A stretch of DNA of 64,000 nucleotides from DATCHW01 sp036508135 (GCA_036508135.1 DATCHW010000015.1:133125-197124), one strand, 5' to 3'; shown: positions 45,513 to 54,168, numbered from the stretch's first letter. The notes: generated by a model not told the origin, from the letters alone. Made by a program: numbers and translations.

Positions 45513-47332
45513 TGCCCGGGCTGATTAAAATATTGTCTTCTGCACTTTCAAACCGTATCGCTGCCGGCGAAGTTGTAGGCAGACCTGAATCGGTAGTTAA
45601 GGAACTTGTGGAAAATTCAATCGATTCCGGTGCCTCTGAAATTACGGTAATAATTTCCGGTGCGGGAAAAAATCTTGTACAGGTTATCGATAACGGGAGC
45701 GGAATGAACGAAGATGATGCGAAAATGTGCTTCAGCCGCCACTCTACGAGCAAGATATCTACTTACGAAGATTTAGAGCATATTTCCACACTCGGTTTCA
45801 GGGGAGAGGCGTTAGCATCAATTTGCTCAGTATCGCAGGTTGAAATGAAAACAAAAGCCGTTGGAGAAGATCTCGGCACTTTAATCCGTATCGAAGGTAA
45901 TGATACGAAAGAAGTTTCTAAAACAAGCTGTCAAAGAGGCACTTCAATTTCAGTTAAAAATTTATTTTATAATACTCCCGGCAGAAGAAATTTTTTAAAA
46001 TCAGATCCGACGGAGTTTCGTCATATTTACGAAACATTCATAAAACTTGCAATTTCTAATTATGACAAATTTTTCAAACTAATTAATAATGATAATATAG
46101 TTTTTAATCTGAAACCCGATGATCAGTATGGTAGATTGAGTGATATTTTTACGGAAGACTCCGTTAAGTCATTGATTCCGATTTATTCAGGAAATAATCT
46201 TATCCGGATTTCGGGATTTATTTCGATGCCCGGCTTCGTTAAGAAAACAAAACCCGAACAATATTTCTATCTGAACGGAAGATTCTTTACAAATAAAAAT
46301 CTGAACTATGCCGTTTATTCAGGTTATGATGATTTGATTGAGAAAGGAAATTATCCGTCATTCTTTCTGTTTATTGATATAAATCCTGAGAAAGTAGATG
46401 TAAATGTTCATCCTTCAAAACTTGAAGTGAAGTTTGAAGATGAAGGTGCAGTATTCGGATTCCTGAGAAAAGCAATAAGGGAAGCCCTCGGAGCACAGGA
46501 TTTAATTTTCAGCGTCGGCTTCACTCCTGAAAATCCGCAGATTGGAATTCCGAAGTTCGATTTCAAAAAAGATGAAGGAAATTTTCAAAAGAATGATTCC
46601 GTATTAAAAAGTGTTCAATCTCAATTCAAGCCTGATTCGAATCAGCCTCGCAAGATACATTCTATTTTTGAAGCATCTAAAGTTTTTCAACCTCAGGAAA
46701 ATATTCCGGAAGAAAAAGAAACAAACAAAAATATTTTTGAACATTCAAAAAAATCCGAGGCAGAATTTTTTAGTGTCTGGCAATATATGAATAAATATAT
46801 TATGTGCCAGACTGAAACGGGCTTGATGATATTAGACCAGCATGCCGCACACGAACGTATACTATACGAAAAAGCAGTTATTGCTCTTGATACCCAAGCC
46901 CCCTTTTCACAGCAGCTTCTTGTTCCGATAGATATCAACCTGACCAAAATCGATTTTCAAATTGCACTTTCATTGTTAGAGGAAATGCAGAATCTCGGAT
47001 TCAATTTTACAGTTACAAAAGATGATATCATTCATCTCACCGGAATTCCTTCTGATGTGAGAATCGGGGATGAAAGAAAAATCTTTCAGGAACTTATCGA
47101 CCAATATAAAGAATTTGAATTGACTCTTAAACTCGACAAGCGGGATAACCTTGCAAAATCTTATGCTTGTAAAGGAGCAATAAAAACCGGTGATAAACTC
47201 AATCGGGATGAGATGATAAATCTGATTGATGCTTTATTCATAACAATAATGCCATATGTCTGCCCTCATGGAAGACCGACAATTATTCGCATCACCACGG
47301 AAGAACTGGATAAACGCTTCAGCAGAACGTAG
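45512..47332 (+). CDS. mutL: DNA mismatch repair protein MutL (endonuclease type)
   Basis: Links MutS recognition to strand excision. The 606-aa protein has GHKL ATPase motifs 'NRIAAGEVVGRPESVVKELVEN', 'DNGSGM' and 'STLGFRGEALASI', then 'GTSISVKNLFYNTPGRR'. The C-terminal domain carries the metal-dependent nicking motif D442-Q-H-A-A-H-E448-R-I-L-Y-E453, plus 'ACKGAIKTGDKL' and 'CPHGRPTII'. It is therefore the nicking MutL of organisms without MutH. It is translationally coupled to ftsY. Confidence 0.95.
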   Translation: MPGLIKILSSALSNRIAAGEVVGRPESVVKELVENSIDSGASEITVIISGAGKNLVQVIDNGSGMNEDDAKMCFSRHSTSKISTYEDLEHISTLGFRGEALASICSVSQVEMKTKAVGEDLGTLIRIEGNDTKEVSKTSCQRGTSISVKNLFYNTPGRRNFLKSDPTEFRHIYETFIKLAISNYDKFFKLINNDNIVFNLKPDDQYGRLSDIFTEDSVKSLIPIYSGNNLIRISGFISMPGFVKKTKPEQYFYLNGRFFTNKNLNYAVYSGYDDLIEKGNYPSFFLFIDINPEKVDVNVHPSKLEVKFEDEGAVFGFLRKAIREALGAQDLIFSVGFTPENPQIGIPKFDFKKDEGNFQKNDSVLKSVQSQFKPDSNQPRKIHSIFEASKVFQPQENIPEEKETNKNIFEHSKKSEAEFFSVWQYMNKYIMCQTETGLMILDQHAAHERILYEKAVIALDTQAPFSQQLLVPIDINLTKIDFQIALSLLEEMQNLGFNFTVTKDDIIHLTGIPSDVRIGDERKIFQELIDQYKEFELTLKLDKRDNLAKSYACKGAIKTGDKLNRDEMINLIDALFITIMPYVCPHGRPTIIRITTEELDKRFSRT

Positions 47333-47404
47333 TTCTACATTGCGAACATCTACAACTATAAACTCTAAGATTTTGTCATTTTTCAGTTCATTCTCATTAA
47401 ATTC

Positions 47405-47815
47405 TCAAAAAATTTTATTTTAATTTTCCCTCTCCCTTCAAGGAGAGGGACTGAGGGTGAGGTGTAAATAATATTGAATTTATAAGTTAGTTGCCTTAAA
47501 TCTGTTCAGCAAAAAATTCACACCCCTCCCCTTGAATTGGGAGGGAGACTGAAAACTCAATTAATTTTATTATTTTTTCCCTTCCCTTCAAGGAGAGGGA
47601 CTGAGGGTGAGGTGTAACCAGATATAAATTTTTAAAGATGATTGTGAATTTGTTAACAAAAATTTCACACCCCACCTCTTCCCCTCCCCTTGATTTGGGA
47701 GGGAGACTGAAAACTCAATTAATTTTATTATTTTTTCCCTTTCCTTCAAGGAGAGGGATTAAGGTTGAGGTGTAAACAAATATAAATTTTTAAAGGTGAT
47801 TGTGAATTTGTTAAA
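47405..47815. repeat. three-copy array of a ~150-bp palindromic repeat
   Basis: The unit head CCCTCTCCCTTCAAGGAGAG (and 18 further bases) recurs at 47428, 47579 and 47737, spaced 151 and 158 bases. Between heads lies a partly inverted block starting CACACCCC and ending in a T-rich run. Copies 1 and 2 are nearly identical in the head; copy 3 has diverged. No gene is present in the whole spacer from 47333 to 47857. Confidence 0.85.
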
Positions 47816-47857
47816 TGTTGAAATGATGAAATCCCCTGATTATTCTTAGCATTAAAA

Positions 47858-48118
47858 TTATTTTTTACCTTTGTACACATCTTTTCTATGTGCCACTTTA
47901 TATATCAATACTTGCTTTGAATGTTCAATAACTTCATAGATTATTCTATAATTACCAATTCTTATTCTATAAGCATTTTCACCTTTCAATTTAATACTCC
48001 CAACCGGCTTTGGGTCATCTCCCAGGTTTTTTATTCTATCAAATAGTTTTTTTACCATTTGAAAATCAATTATATCAAGTTCCTTTATTGCTTTATTTGA
48101 TAGTTTAACTTTATACAA
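47858..48118 (-). CDS. RelE/ParE-family toxin
   Basis: An 86-aa basic protein with the RelE fold pattern: 'VKLSNKAIKELDIID' helices, then 'KLKGENAYRIRIGNYRIIYEV' and 'LIYKVAHRKDVYK'. Toxins of this group cut mRNA on the ribosome. Its start overlaps the end of the upstream antitoxin-like gene by eight bases, the usual toxin-antitoxin coupling. Confidence 0.87.
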   Translation of the reverse strand: MYKVKLSNKAIKELDIIDFQMVKKLFDRIKNLGDDPKPVGSIKLKGENAYRIRIGNYRIIYEVIEHSKQVLIYKVAHRKDVYKGKK

Positions 48119-48356
48119 ACTTTTTTGTTTTTCTATCGGTTATTTTTTTTATTTTACGGCATTTTTTCAATTCCATAAGTTCTCTTCTTTTCATATAATC
48201 ATTTATATCTGTAAAAGAGACGGATTCCTTTTTTGCTTCATCAAAGTCTTTACTATCTTCAAGAACTTCAATTAATTCTCTGAAATAATCATTTTTTTTA
48301 AGTTCATTCCAAAATGCCAGCGGAATGATAACATTTTTGTTTAATACTTGTAACAT
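48111..48356 (-). CDS. RelB-like antitoxin
   Basis: An 81-aa product from ATG 48356 ('MLQVLNKNVIIPLAFWNELKK'); an in-frame start 36 bases further upstream is less likely. The short N-terminal strand-helix segment could bind DNA. A Lys-rich C-terminal tail follows the acidic 'EVLEDSKDFDEAKKES' helix that would wrap the toxin. It is assigned by its overlap with the RelE-family gene rather than by strong sequence similarity. Confidence 0.72.
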   Translation of the reverse strand: MLQVLNKNVIIPLAFWNELKKNDYFRELIEVLEDSKDFDEAKKESVSFTDINDYMKRRELMELKKCRKIKKITDRKTKKFV

Positions 48357-48394
48357 ATTAGTTTTTATTAATAAATAATTGAAATTACGCATTT

Positions 48395-48464
48395 GTCATG
48401 TTGAGCGTAGCGAAACATCTCAAAAATCAATGAAAACGAGATTCTTCACTTCGTTCAGAATGAC
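48395..48464. repeat. inverted pair of 27-bp intergenic repeats
   Basis: GTCATGTTGAGCGTAGCGAA (48395 on, arm of 27) pairs with the inverted arm ending TTCAGAATGAC (48438-48464), 20 of 27 matching around a 16-base loop. It lies upstream of the antitoxin start. The remaining spacer to 48671 is AT-rich and should hold the mutase promoter. Confidence 0.8.
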
Positions 48465-48671
48465 AAACCCGGTTGTTTTTTATGGTTTGCGTAACTTCAG
48501 TAAATAATTGAAATTATATTAAGAGTAATAAATAAAAAAAAAAAGGTAAAACAATCAAATGAAGACTTTCGAAATCTGAAACATTATAGGGAAGTTTTAG
48601 AGTGTTATTTTATTGAATTTTTTTTTATAAATTGCTGTTTAATAAAACGTAACGGCAAATAAATAAAATTA

Positions 48672-50330
48672 ATGGAACCTAAAAAAAGTAAGTCAAAAAA
48701 GGAATGGCTTGAAGATGCATCAAAGGCAAAAACAAACGGTATGAAGTTTACTTCCCTCAGCGGAAAAGAACTTGATATCTGTTACACTCCGGAAGATACC
48801 GGTATTGTTGATGTAAATTACGATGAAAAACTTGGTTACCCGGGTGAGTTTCCATATACTCGTGGAATTCATAATAATATGTACCGGGGTAAAATTTGGA
48901 CTATGAGGCAATTTGCCGGGTTTGGAACTCCCGAGGATACCAATCAGAGATTCAAATATCTTTTAGAACACGGTCAGACGGGTCTTTCTACGGCTTTCGA
49001 TATGCCGACATTAATGGGCTGGGATTCTGATGCTGAACTCGCTGAGGGTGAAGTCGGAATTTGCGGTGTTTCTATTTCTTCACTTGCAGATATGGAAAGA
49101 CTTTTTGAAGGAATTCCTCTTGATAAAGTCTCTACATCTATGACAATAAACTCCCCTGCCATTATGCTCTATGCCTTTTATCTTGTTGTAGCTGAAAAAC
49201 AGGGTGTACCATTTAATAAATTACGGGGAACATTGCAGAATGATATTTTAAAAGAATATACTGCCCAGAAGGAATTTATTTTTCCTCCGAAGGAATCAAT
49301 GCGTATTATTACGGATATGATTGAATATAGTACTAATGAAGTACCTCAATTCAATCCGGTCAGTGTAAGCGGTTATCATATCAGGGAAGCCGGCTCGACT
49401 GCTGCACAGGAACTTGCATTTACTCTTGCAGACGGATTTGCTTATATCGAAGAGTGTATAAAGCGTGGAATGGATGTTGACGCATTCTCACCCAGAATTT
49501 CTTATTTCTTTAATTCACATTTAGACTTCTTTGAAGAAATTGCAAAGTTCAGGGCAGCTCGCAGAATTTATGCAAAAAGAATGCGTTATAAATACGGAGC
49601 AAAAAATCCTAAATCGTGGATACTCAGATTCCATACACAAACTGCCGGTTGTTCACTTACTGCACAGCAGCCGGAAAACAATATAGTAAGAACTGCAATT
49701 GAAGCACTTGCCGCAGTGCTCGGAGGAACACAAAGTCTGCATACAAATTCAATGGATGAAACACTTGCATTACCTTCAGATAAAGCCGTAAAGATAGCAC
49801 TCAGGACCCAGCAAATAATTGCATACGAACACGGAGTAATTAATGTGGCTGACCCTCTCGGCGGAAGTTATTTCATAGAAAAACTTACAGACGAAATGGA
49901 AAATGAAGCAGAGAAATATTTTGAGATAATAGATTCTCAGGGCGGAGTAATTGAATGCATCGAAAACGGATTCTTCCAGAGGGAAATTTCCAAAGCTGCA
50001 TACGAATATCAGGTTGAACTTGATAAAAAAGAAAAAATTGTTGTCGGTGTAAATGAATTTGTAGAACAGAATGAAAAGATAGATATTCCGATTTTACAGA
50101 TTTCAAAAGAAGTTGAAGAAATGCAAGTGAAAAAAATAAAAGAACTAAAAGCATCTAGAAATATTAAGGATGTTGAAAATTCTCTGGAAGACTTAAAGAA
50201 AGCTGCGGAAAACGGTCTTAACCTGATGCCGAGTGTTTTAAACTGTGCAAGAAAATATGTAACGGTAGGTGAAATGTGCAGTAAACTAAAAGAAGTATTT
50301 GGTGTGTATCAGGAGAATGCTGTCTTTTAG
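48672..50330 (+). CDS. acyl-CoA mutase large (alpha) subunit, methylmalonyl-CoA/isobutyryl-CoA type
   Basis: Adenosylcobalamin-dependent carbon-skeleton mutase, catalytic TIM-barrel subunit only (552 aa). The cobalamin-binding domain must come from another gene not in the window. Motifs are 'YTRGIHNNMYRGKIWTMRQF', 'VSGYHIREAGSTAAQELAF' and 'FHTQTAGCSLTAQQPENN'. 'TMRQFAGF' has Phe where, from memory, true methylmalonyl-CoA mutases have Tyr, and isobutyryl-CoA mutases have Phe. The substrate may therefore be isobutyryl-CoA or another acyl-CoA rather than methylmalonyl-CoA. Confidence 0.88.
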   Translation: MEPKKSKSKKEWLEDASKAKTNGMKFTSLSGKELDICYTPEDTGIVDVNYDEKLGYPGEFPYTRGIHNNMYRGKIWTMRQFAGFGTPEDTNQRFKYLLEHGQTGLSTAFDMPTLMGWDSDAELAEGEVGICGVSISSLADMERLFEGIPLDKVSTSMTINSPAIMLYAFYLVVAEKQGVPFNKLRGTLQNDILKEYTAQKEFIFPPKESMRIITDMIEYSTNEVPQFNPVSVSGYHIREAGSTAAQELAFTLADGFAYIEECIKRGMDVDAFSPRISYFFNSHLDFFEEIAKFRAARRIYAKRMRYKYGAKNPKSWILRFHTQTAGCSLTAQQPENNIVRTAIEALAAVLGGTQSLHTNSMDETLALPSDKAVKIALRTQQIIAYEHGVINVADPLGGSYFIEKLTDEMENEAEKYFEIIDSQGGVIECIENGFFQREISKAAYEYQVELDKKEKIVVGVNEFVEQNEKIDIPILQISKEVEEMQVKKIKELKASRNIKDVENSLEDLKKAAENGLNLMPSVLNCARKYVTVGEMCSKLKEVFGVYQENAVF

Positions 50331-50413
50331 TTCGTTAAGTTCTGTTCACAAACTAAAGTAATAATATAACTTCCAATTTTGCGGGTTTATTTGTAGAATA
50401 TCTTCATCTAAAC

Positions 50414-51538
50414 TCAAATCAAAAATTCAAAAAAGTTCCCGGAATTTATTAAACCTATTTTATTGACAGAGTAATTATTTGTAAATGTTTTGGGGATTTT
50501 GAGGTTTGTGTTTTTACTCCATTTAACCTCGAAGGCACTAAGACTTCCATTATGTTCTTCTATCAAATCAATCTCCTGCTGCTGCTTTGTTCTCCAGAAA
50601 TAATATTTTACATCCCTGCCGTTATATAGATTATATTTAATCCTTTCACTGATTATAAAGTTTTCCCATAAAGCCCCCTTATCAGTTCTTAATGAAATTG
50701 GTGCAAAATTACCTATGATAGCATTTCTTATTCCATTATCATAAAAATAATATTTTTTAGATTTTCTGATTTCATTGCGTACATTTTTACAGTACGAGGA
50801 AAGTTTGTAGATTACGTAAGTTTGCTCAAGAATGGTTAAATATTTTTCTATCAAATTATGGTTCGCACCTAATTGCCTCGATAATTCGTTTATCGAAACT
50901 TCACCTCCTATCTGTAACGCTATTGCTTTTACGAGGTTCTCGAGTAATAAATGGTTTTTAACACCTTCTAATGAAAATATATCTTTGAAGAGATAACTGT
51001 TTGTCAGAATTTTGATTAAGTCCAGACTTTCATCTTTTTTCAAAACTATTTCCGGATAGTAACCATAAACTAAACGTAGTTCAAGATTCTTTTGTTCTTC
51101 AAATAGACTTGTGTAATTTACCATTTCAGAAAATGCAAATGGCAGAATTAAAAATTCATATTTTCTTCCAGTTAAAGGTTCGTTTAGTTTATTTGCAAGT
51201 TCAAAAGATGAAGACCCTGCAGCAATTACCTGAACTGATTTTAGATGGTCTGTTATGATTTTTAATGTATTCCCTATTTCAGATATTTTCTGAGCTTCAT
51301 CTATAAAAACAATTTCATTCTTCCCAATTAAAGATTTTAGTTTGTTTACATTCGGTTGCGATAATGCTTCTCTATCACTGAATTCATCACCGTTTATATA
51401 AAGCAATTTTTTCGAGATAGACGTTAAAATTGAATTCACAAGTGTAGTTTTTCCGCTTTGACGAGGTCCGAATATTAAAATTGCGTTGCCTCTGAATAAT
51501 TTTTCCGAAATTCTGTTTGCTAAAGTTCTCTTTACCAT
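50414..51538 (-). CDS. AAA_14/DUF4143 P-loop ATPase
   Basis: A 374-aa protein of a widespread but poorly understood ATPase family. Walker A is in 'ILIFGPRQSGKTTLV' (residues ~19-33), Walker B in 'NEIVFIDEAQKI' (~74-85), and 'VIAAGSSSFEL' follows. Then come a winged-helix segment ('NELSRQLGANHNLIEKYLTIL') and a DUF4143 nuclease-like domain with 'WENFIISERIKY', 'YYFWRTKQQQEIDLI' and 'AFEVKWS'. This last is an E...D...E-x-K arrangement of PD-(D/E)XK type. Its promoter carries a palindromic half-site array at 51551-51617. Confidence 0.87.
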   Translation of the reverse strand: MVKRTLANRISEKLFRGNAILIFGPRQSGKTTLVNSILTSISKKLLYINGDEFSDREALSQPNVNKLKSLIGKNEIVFIDEAQKISEIGNTLKIITDHLKSVQVIAAGSSSFELANKLNEPLTGRKYEFLILPFAFSEMVNYTSLFEEQKNLELRLVYGYYPEIVLKKDESLDLIKILTNSYLFKDIFSLEGVKNHLLLENLVKAIALQIGGEVSINELSRQLGANHNLIEKYLTILEQTYVIYKLSSYCKNVRNEIRKSKKYYFYDNGIRNAIIGNFAPISLRTDKGALWENFIISERIKYNLYNGRDVKYYFWRTKQQQEIDLIEEHNGSLSAFEVKWSKNTNLKIPKTFTNNYSVNKIGLINSGNFFEFLI

Positions 51539-51550
51539 TTTTAGATAAAT

Positions 51551-51617
51551 ATAACTATTTTATTATGGAAATGCAAAATAGTTATAACTATTTTACTTTT
51601 GATGGCAAAATAGTTAT
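51551..51617. promoter_or_regulatory. array of four alternating half-sites before the AAA_14/DUF4143 ATPase gene
   Basis: ATAACTATTTT (51551) - 13 bases - AAAATAGTTAT directly joined to ATAACTATTTT - 12 bases - AAAATAGTTAT (ends 51617). The central junction AAAATAGTTATAACTATTTT (51575-51594) is a perfect 20-bp palindrome. It starts 13 bases upstream of the gene's ATG (minus strand), in operator position. Confidence 0.85.
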
Positions 51618-51718
51618 GTTTTATGTATTAACTGCTTTAAATCTTATTTTGATAAAAAAATATGTTAGAATATTATTTTTCATTATATTTAGCTGTTTTT
51701 TTCATATATAAATATATT

Positions 51719-51759
51719 ACTCAATGCACTGAGTTAATTAACTCAATATAATGAGTTAA
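51719..51759. promoter_or_regulatory. third palindrome array, no ATPase gene attached
   Basis: ACTCA - 6 bases - TGAGTTAATTAACTCA (51730-51745, perfect 16-bp palindrome) - ATATAA - TGAGTTAA. It has the same alternating half-site layout as the array at 51551 but a different sequence. The rest of the spacer 51539-51992 contains a reading-frame remnant and a GACTTCT-type simple repeat. Confidence 0.75.
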
Positions 51760-51875
51760 TTTAATAGACGAGGTAAATAATATGCAATAGTTTTTCTTTT
51801 ATACTTAATTACCACCTCTTCATCACGACCATAAACTCTGTAGATTCCATTTTGGTTGTTTTTGCTTTTTGTCTT
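51756..51875 (-). pseudogene. possible gene remnant without start codon
   Basis: A 39-codon open stretch reads 'NGIYRVYGRDEEVVIKYKRK' and 'TIAYYLPRLLN'. It looks like real protein C-terminus but has no start codon, since a stop lies just upstream in frame. Its own stop lies inside the third palindrome array. I do not recognise the source gene. Confidence 0.35.
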
Positions 51876-51879
51876 TTAA

Positions 51880-51925
51880 CCTCAAACTTTTAATTTTTGA
51901 CTTCTAACTTTTGACTTTTGAATTC
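51880..51925 (-). repeat. AGAAGTCA/TTAAAAG-type simple repeat
   Basis: Minus strand reads repeated GTCAAAAGTTAGAAGTC and similar units. The same word family occurs inside the sorting domains of the two YCF48 paralogues (8859 and 10345 regions). Confidence 0.65.
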
Positions 51926-51992
51926 TTTTCTTCTGTATTTATATTCATCTTAGTTTTTTCTAATTTGGACAAATTACTTTTACCGGAGGTTG

Positions 51993-52880
51993 ATGTATAA
52001 TATAATAAAATTAATCAGGGTCAGACAGTGGATTAAGAATTTTTTCTGCTTCGCACCTATTTTATTTGCCGGTCAATTGTTAAATACCGAACTTTTCACA
52101 AAAAATATTCTGGCATTTTTAGCTTTCTGCGCAGTTTCAAGTAGCGTTTATATAATCAATGATATTATCGACGTGGAAGCGGATAGAGCCCACAAGAAAA
52201 AAAGATTTCGTCCCATCGCTTCCGGAGAAATATCAATAAAACATGCAGTGATTATTCTGATAATTATAATTGCAATTACAGTTTTATTATCAGCACTCAT
52301 CAATATTTATTTCGTAATTACTGTTGCAGCTTATTTTATAATCAATCTGCTGTATTCAATAAAAGTTAAACACGTTGTAATTCTCGATGTGTTTTTTATT
52401 TCACTCGGTTTTATGCTCAGGTTAATCGGCGGTGCAGCTGCAATTCACGTTTCCCTTTCAAGCTGGATGATACTCACAGCAATCTTTATTTCTCTTTTCC
52501 TTGCAATTTCGAAAAGGAGAGCGGAACTTTCACAAATCGAACAGGATAATCTTGACAAACAAAGAAAAGTTCTGAACTATTATGGCATAGAATTTACTGA
52601 CCAGATGAATACAATTGCAGCAACCGGAACTATAATATGCTATGCTCTTTATACAGTTTCTGAAAAAGCTGTTTCCACCTTCCATACAGAGAACCTGATT
52701 TACACAACACCGTTTGTAATTTACGGTATCTTTCGTTATTTGTATTTGATACATCAGAAAAATCTCGGAGAAAGTCCCACACAGATAGTCACAAAAGATA
52801 TTCCCATAATGCTGAATACGCTTATCTGGCTTATTGTATCAGTGTTCATTATCTATAAGGATAAATTTTTCAACAAATAA
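51993..52880 (+). CDS. UbiA-family prenyltransferase, decaprenyl-phosphate phosphoribosyltransferase-like
   Basis: A 295-aa membrane prenyltransferase with about eight helices. The first Asp-rich motif is 'NDIIDVEADRAHKKKRFRP', and 'YSIKVKHVVILDVFFISLGF' is the second region. 'RVRQWIKNFFCFAPILFAG' at the N-terminus matches the subgroup that attaches phosphoribose to polyprenyl phosphate. ATG 51993 was chosen, with CCGGAGG just upstream; an in-frame TTG three bases earlier is possible. The product may feed arabinose-type glycan synthesis. Confidence 0.83.
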   Translation: MYNIIKLIRVRQWIKNFFCFAPILFAGQLLNTELFTKNILAFLAFCAVSSSVYIINDIIDVEADRAHKKKRFRPIASGEISIKHAVIILIIIIAITVLLSALINIYFVITVAAYFIINLLYSIKVKHVVILDVFFISLGFMLRLIGGAAAIHVSLSSWMILTAIFISLFLAISKRRAELSQIEQDNLDKQRKVLNYYGIEFTDQMNTIAATGTIICYALYTVSEKAVSTFHTENLIYTTPFVIYGIFRYLYLIHQKNLGESPTQIVTKDIPIMLNTLIWLIVSVFIIYKDKFFNK

Positions 52881-52903
52881 AAAATTCATAGGAGAGTAAT
52901 TCC

Positions 52904-53806
52904 GTTAAAAACATCGCTCAAACTATAAAGGGATATAAACCTGAAATAATTCTTTTTACAATAGCTATTTTTTGGGGATTAACATTTCCGATTATAAAAA
53001 TTGTCCTCAATGATGTTTCGGTAATGGCTTTTGTCTTCATCAGGTTTTTTATTACAATTTTACTTTTTTATTTATATTTCAGAAACGAGCTTAAGAACTT
53101 TGATAAAACAGGATTCAAACACGGAATAATTCTCGGGATTTATCTTTTCATCGGATTTTACTCACAAACGCTCGGTTTGAAATATACAACTGCCTCCAAA
53201 TCCGCTTTTATCACAGGTACGAATATTGTTCTTCTCCCGTTTGTACAGATGTTTATAATTAAATCAAAACCAAATTTCGGGAATATCCTCGGAATTATTT
53301 TAGTACTTCTCGGATTATACTTTCTCACGGAGATCCGTGATACAAAAATTAATTTCGGAGACCTGATAACTCTTGTGTGTGCCGTTGCTTTTTCATTCCA
53401 TATAGTTTACCTGGACAAGTATTCCAGAAAGTCAGATCACTTAGCGATAGTTTATGGACAATATATAAGTATGGCTTTATTAAGTTTTTTTGCGATGATG
53501 TTTTTCGAAGTAATTCCGGGAAATTTTCTTTTCCGTTTAAATACTTATTCGATATCGATTACATTATTCACTTCAATCTTTTCTACTCTGTTTGCACTTT
53601 ATTTTATTATGAAATATCAGAAACACGTAACTCCCATAAGAGCAGGATTGATATATAACATGGAACAGGTTACAGCCGTTATCTCGGCTTATTTTATTCT
53701 ATCGGAGGTTATGAGCCTTAACCAGATAGCTGGTGCTGTGATTATGACAATTGGTTTAATAATATCGGAAATTTTTACTAAATTTAGATATGCAAAAGAA
53801 TGTTAG
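52904..53806 (+). CDS. EamA/DMT-family transporter (start uncertain)
   Basis: A ten-helix drug/metabolite transporter with two EamA repeats. The first clear ATG is 53024. However, the first transmembrane helix ('PEIILFTIAIFWGLTFPIIK') lies in frame upstream of it and must belong to the protein. The frame opens after a stop at 52889, and no ATG, GTG or TTG precedes 53024. A GGAGAG box at 52891 points to a start near GTT 52904. The end overlaps the acylphosphatase gene by 17 bases. The substrate is unknown. Confidence 0.8.
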   Translation, partial: VKNIAQTIKGYKPEIILFTIAIFWGLTFPIIKIVLNDVSVMAFVFIRFFITILLFYLYFRNELKNFDKTGFKHGIILGIYLFIGFYSQTLGLKYTTASKSAFITGTNIVLLPFVQMFIIKSKPNFGNILGIILVLLGLYFLTEIRDTKINFGDLITLVCAVAFSFHIVYLDKYSRKSDHLAIVYGQYISMALLSFFAMMFFEVIPGNFLFRLNTYSISITLFTSIFSTLFALYFIMKYQKHVTPIRAGLIYNMEQVTAVISAYFILSEVMSLNQIAGAVIMTIGLIISEIFTKFRYAKEC

Positions 53807-54068
53807 ATATTGTATTACGATTACAGGATACGTACAGGGAGTGGGTTACAGGTATTTCTGCTACAAGAAAGCAAATTTATACGGGGTAAAAGGATATGTA
53901 AAAAATCTTTATAATGGTGATGTAGAACTTGAAATTGAAGGTGACGAAGGGTTGATTAATGATTATATAAAAGAATTGAAAACAGGACCACAAAACTCGT
54001 TCGTTAAATCGCTGAGTGTTCAAAAGCTTGAATATTCAGCAGAGTTCGAGGAATTCCGTATAGAATAG
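53790..54068 (+). CDS. acyP: acylphosphatase
   Basis: A 92-aa enzyme that hydrolyses carboxyl-phosphate bonds. The conserved loop 'GYVQGVGYRYF' has the phosphate-binding Arg, and 'GYVKNLYNGDVE' has the catalytic Asn. It overlaps the preceding transporter gene by 17 bases, implying coupled translation. Confidence 0.92.
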   Translation: MQKNVRYCITITGYVQGVGYRYFCYKKANLYGVKGYVKNLYNGDVELEIEGDEGLINDYIKELKTGPQNSFVKSLSVQKLEYSAEFEEFRIE

Positions 54069-54168
54069 GATTAAATCATAAAAACTTTTATGTTTTTATT
54101 TTACTTGTTTATATCAAACGTAACTTATATTATTGAAGATTATTTGAATAAGAAAATTAATTTCTGAA

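Noticed and set aside
47405..47815. Repeat array considered as a CRISPR
   Set aside because: Units are ~150 bases, only three copies, with repeated rather than unique sequence between heads, and no cas genes nearby.
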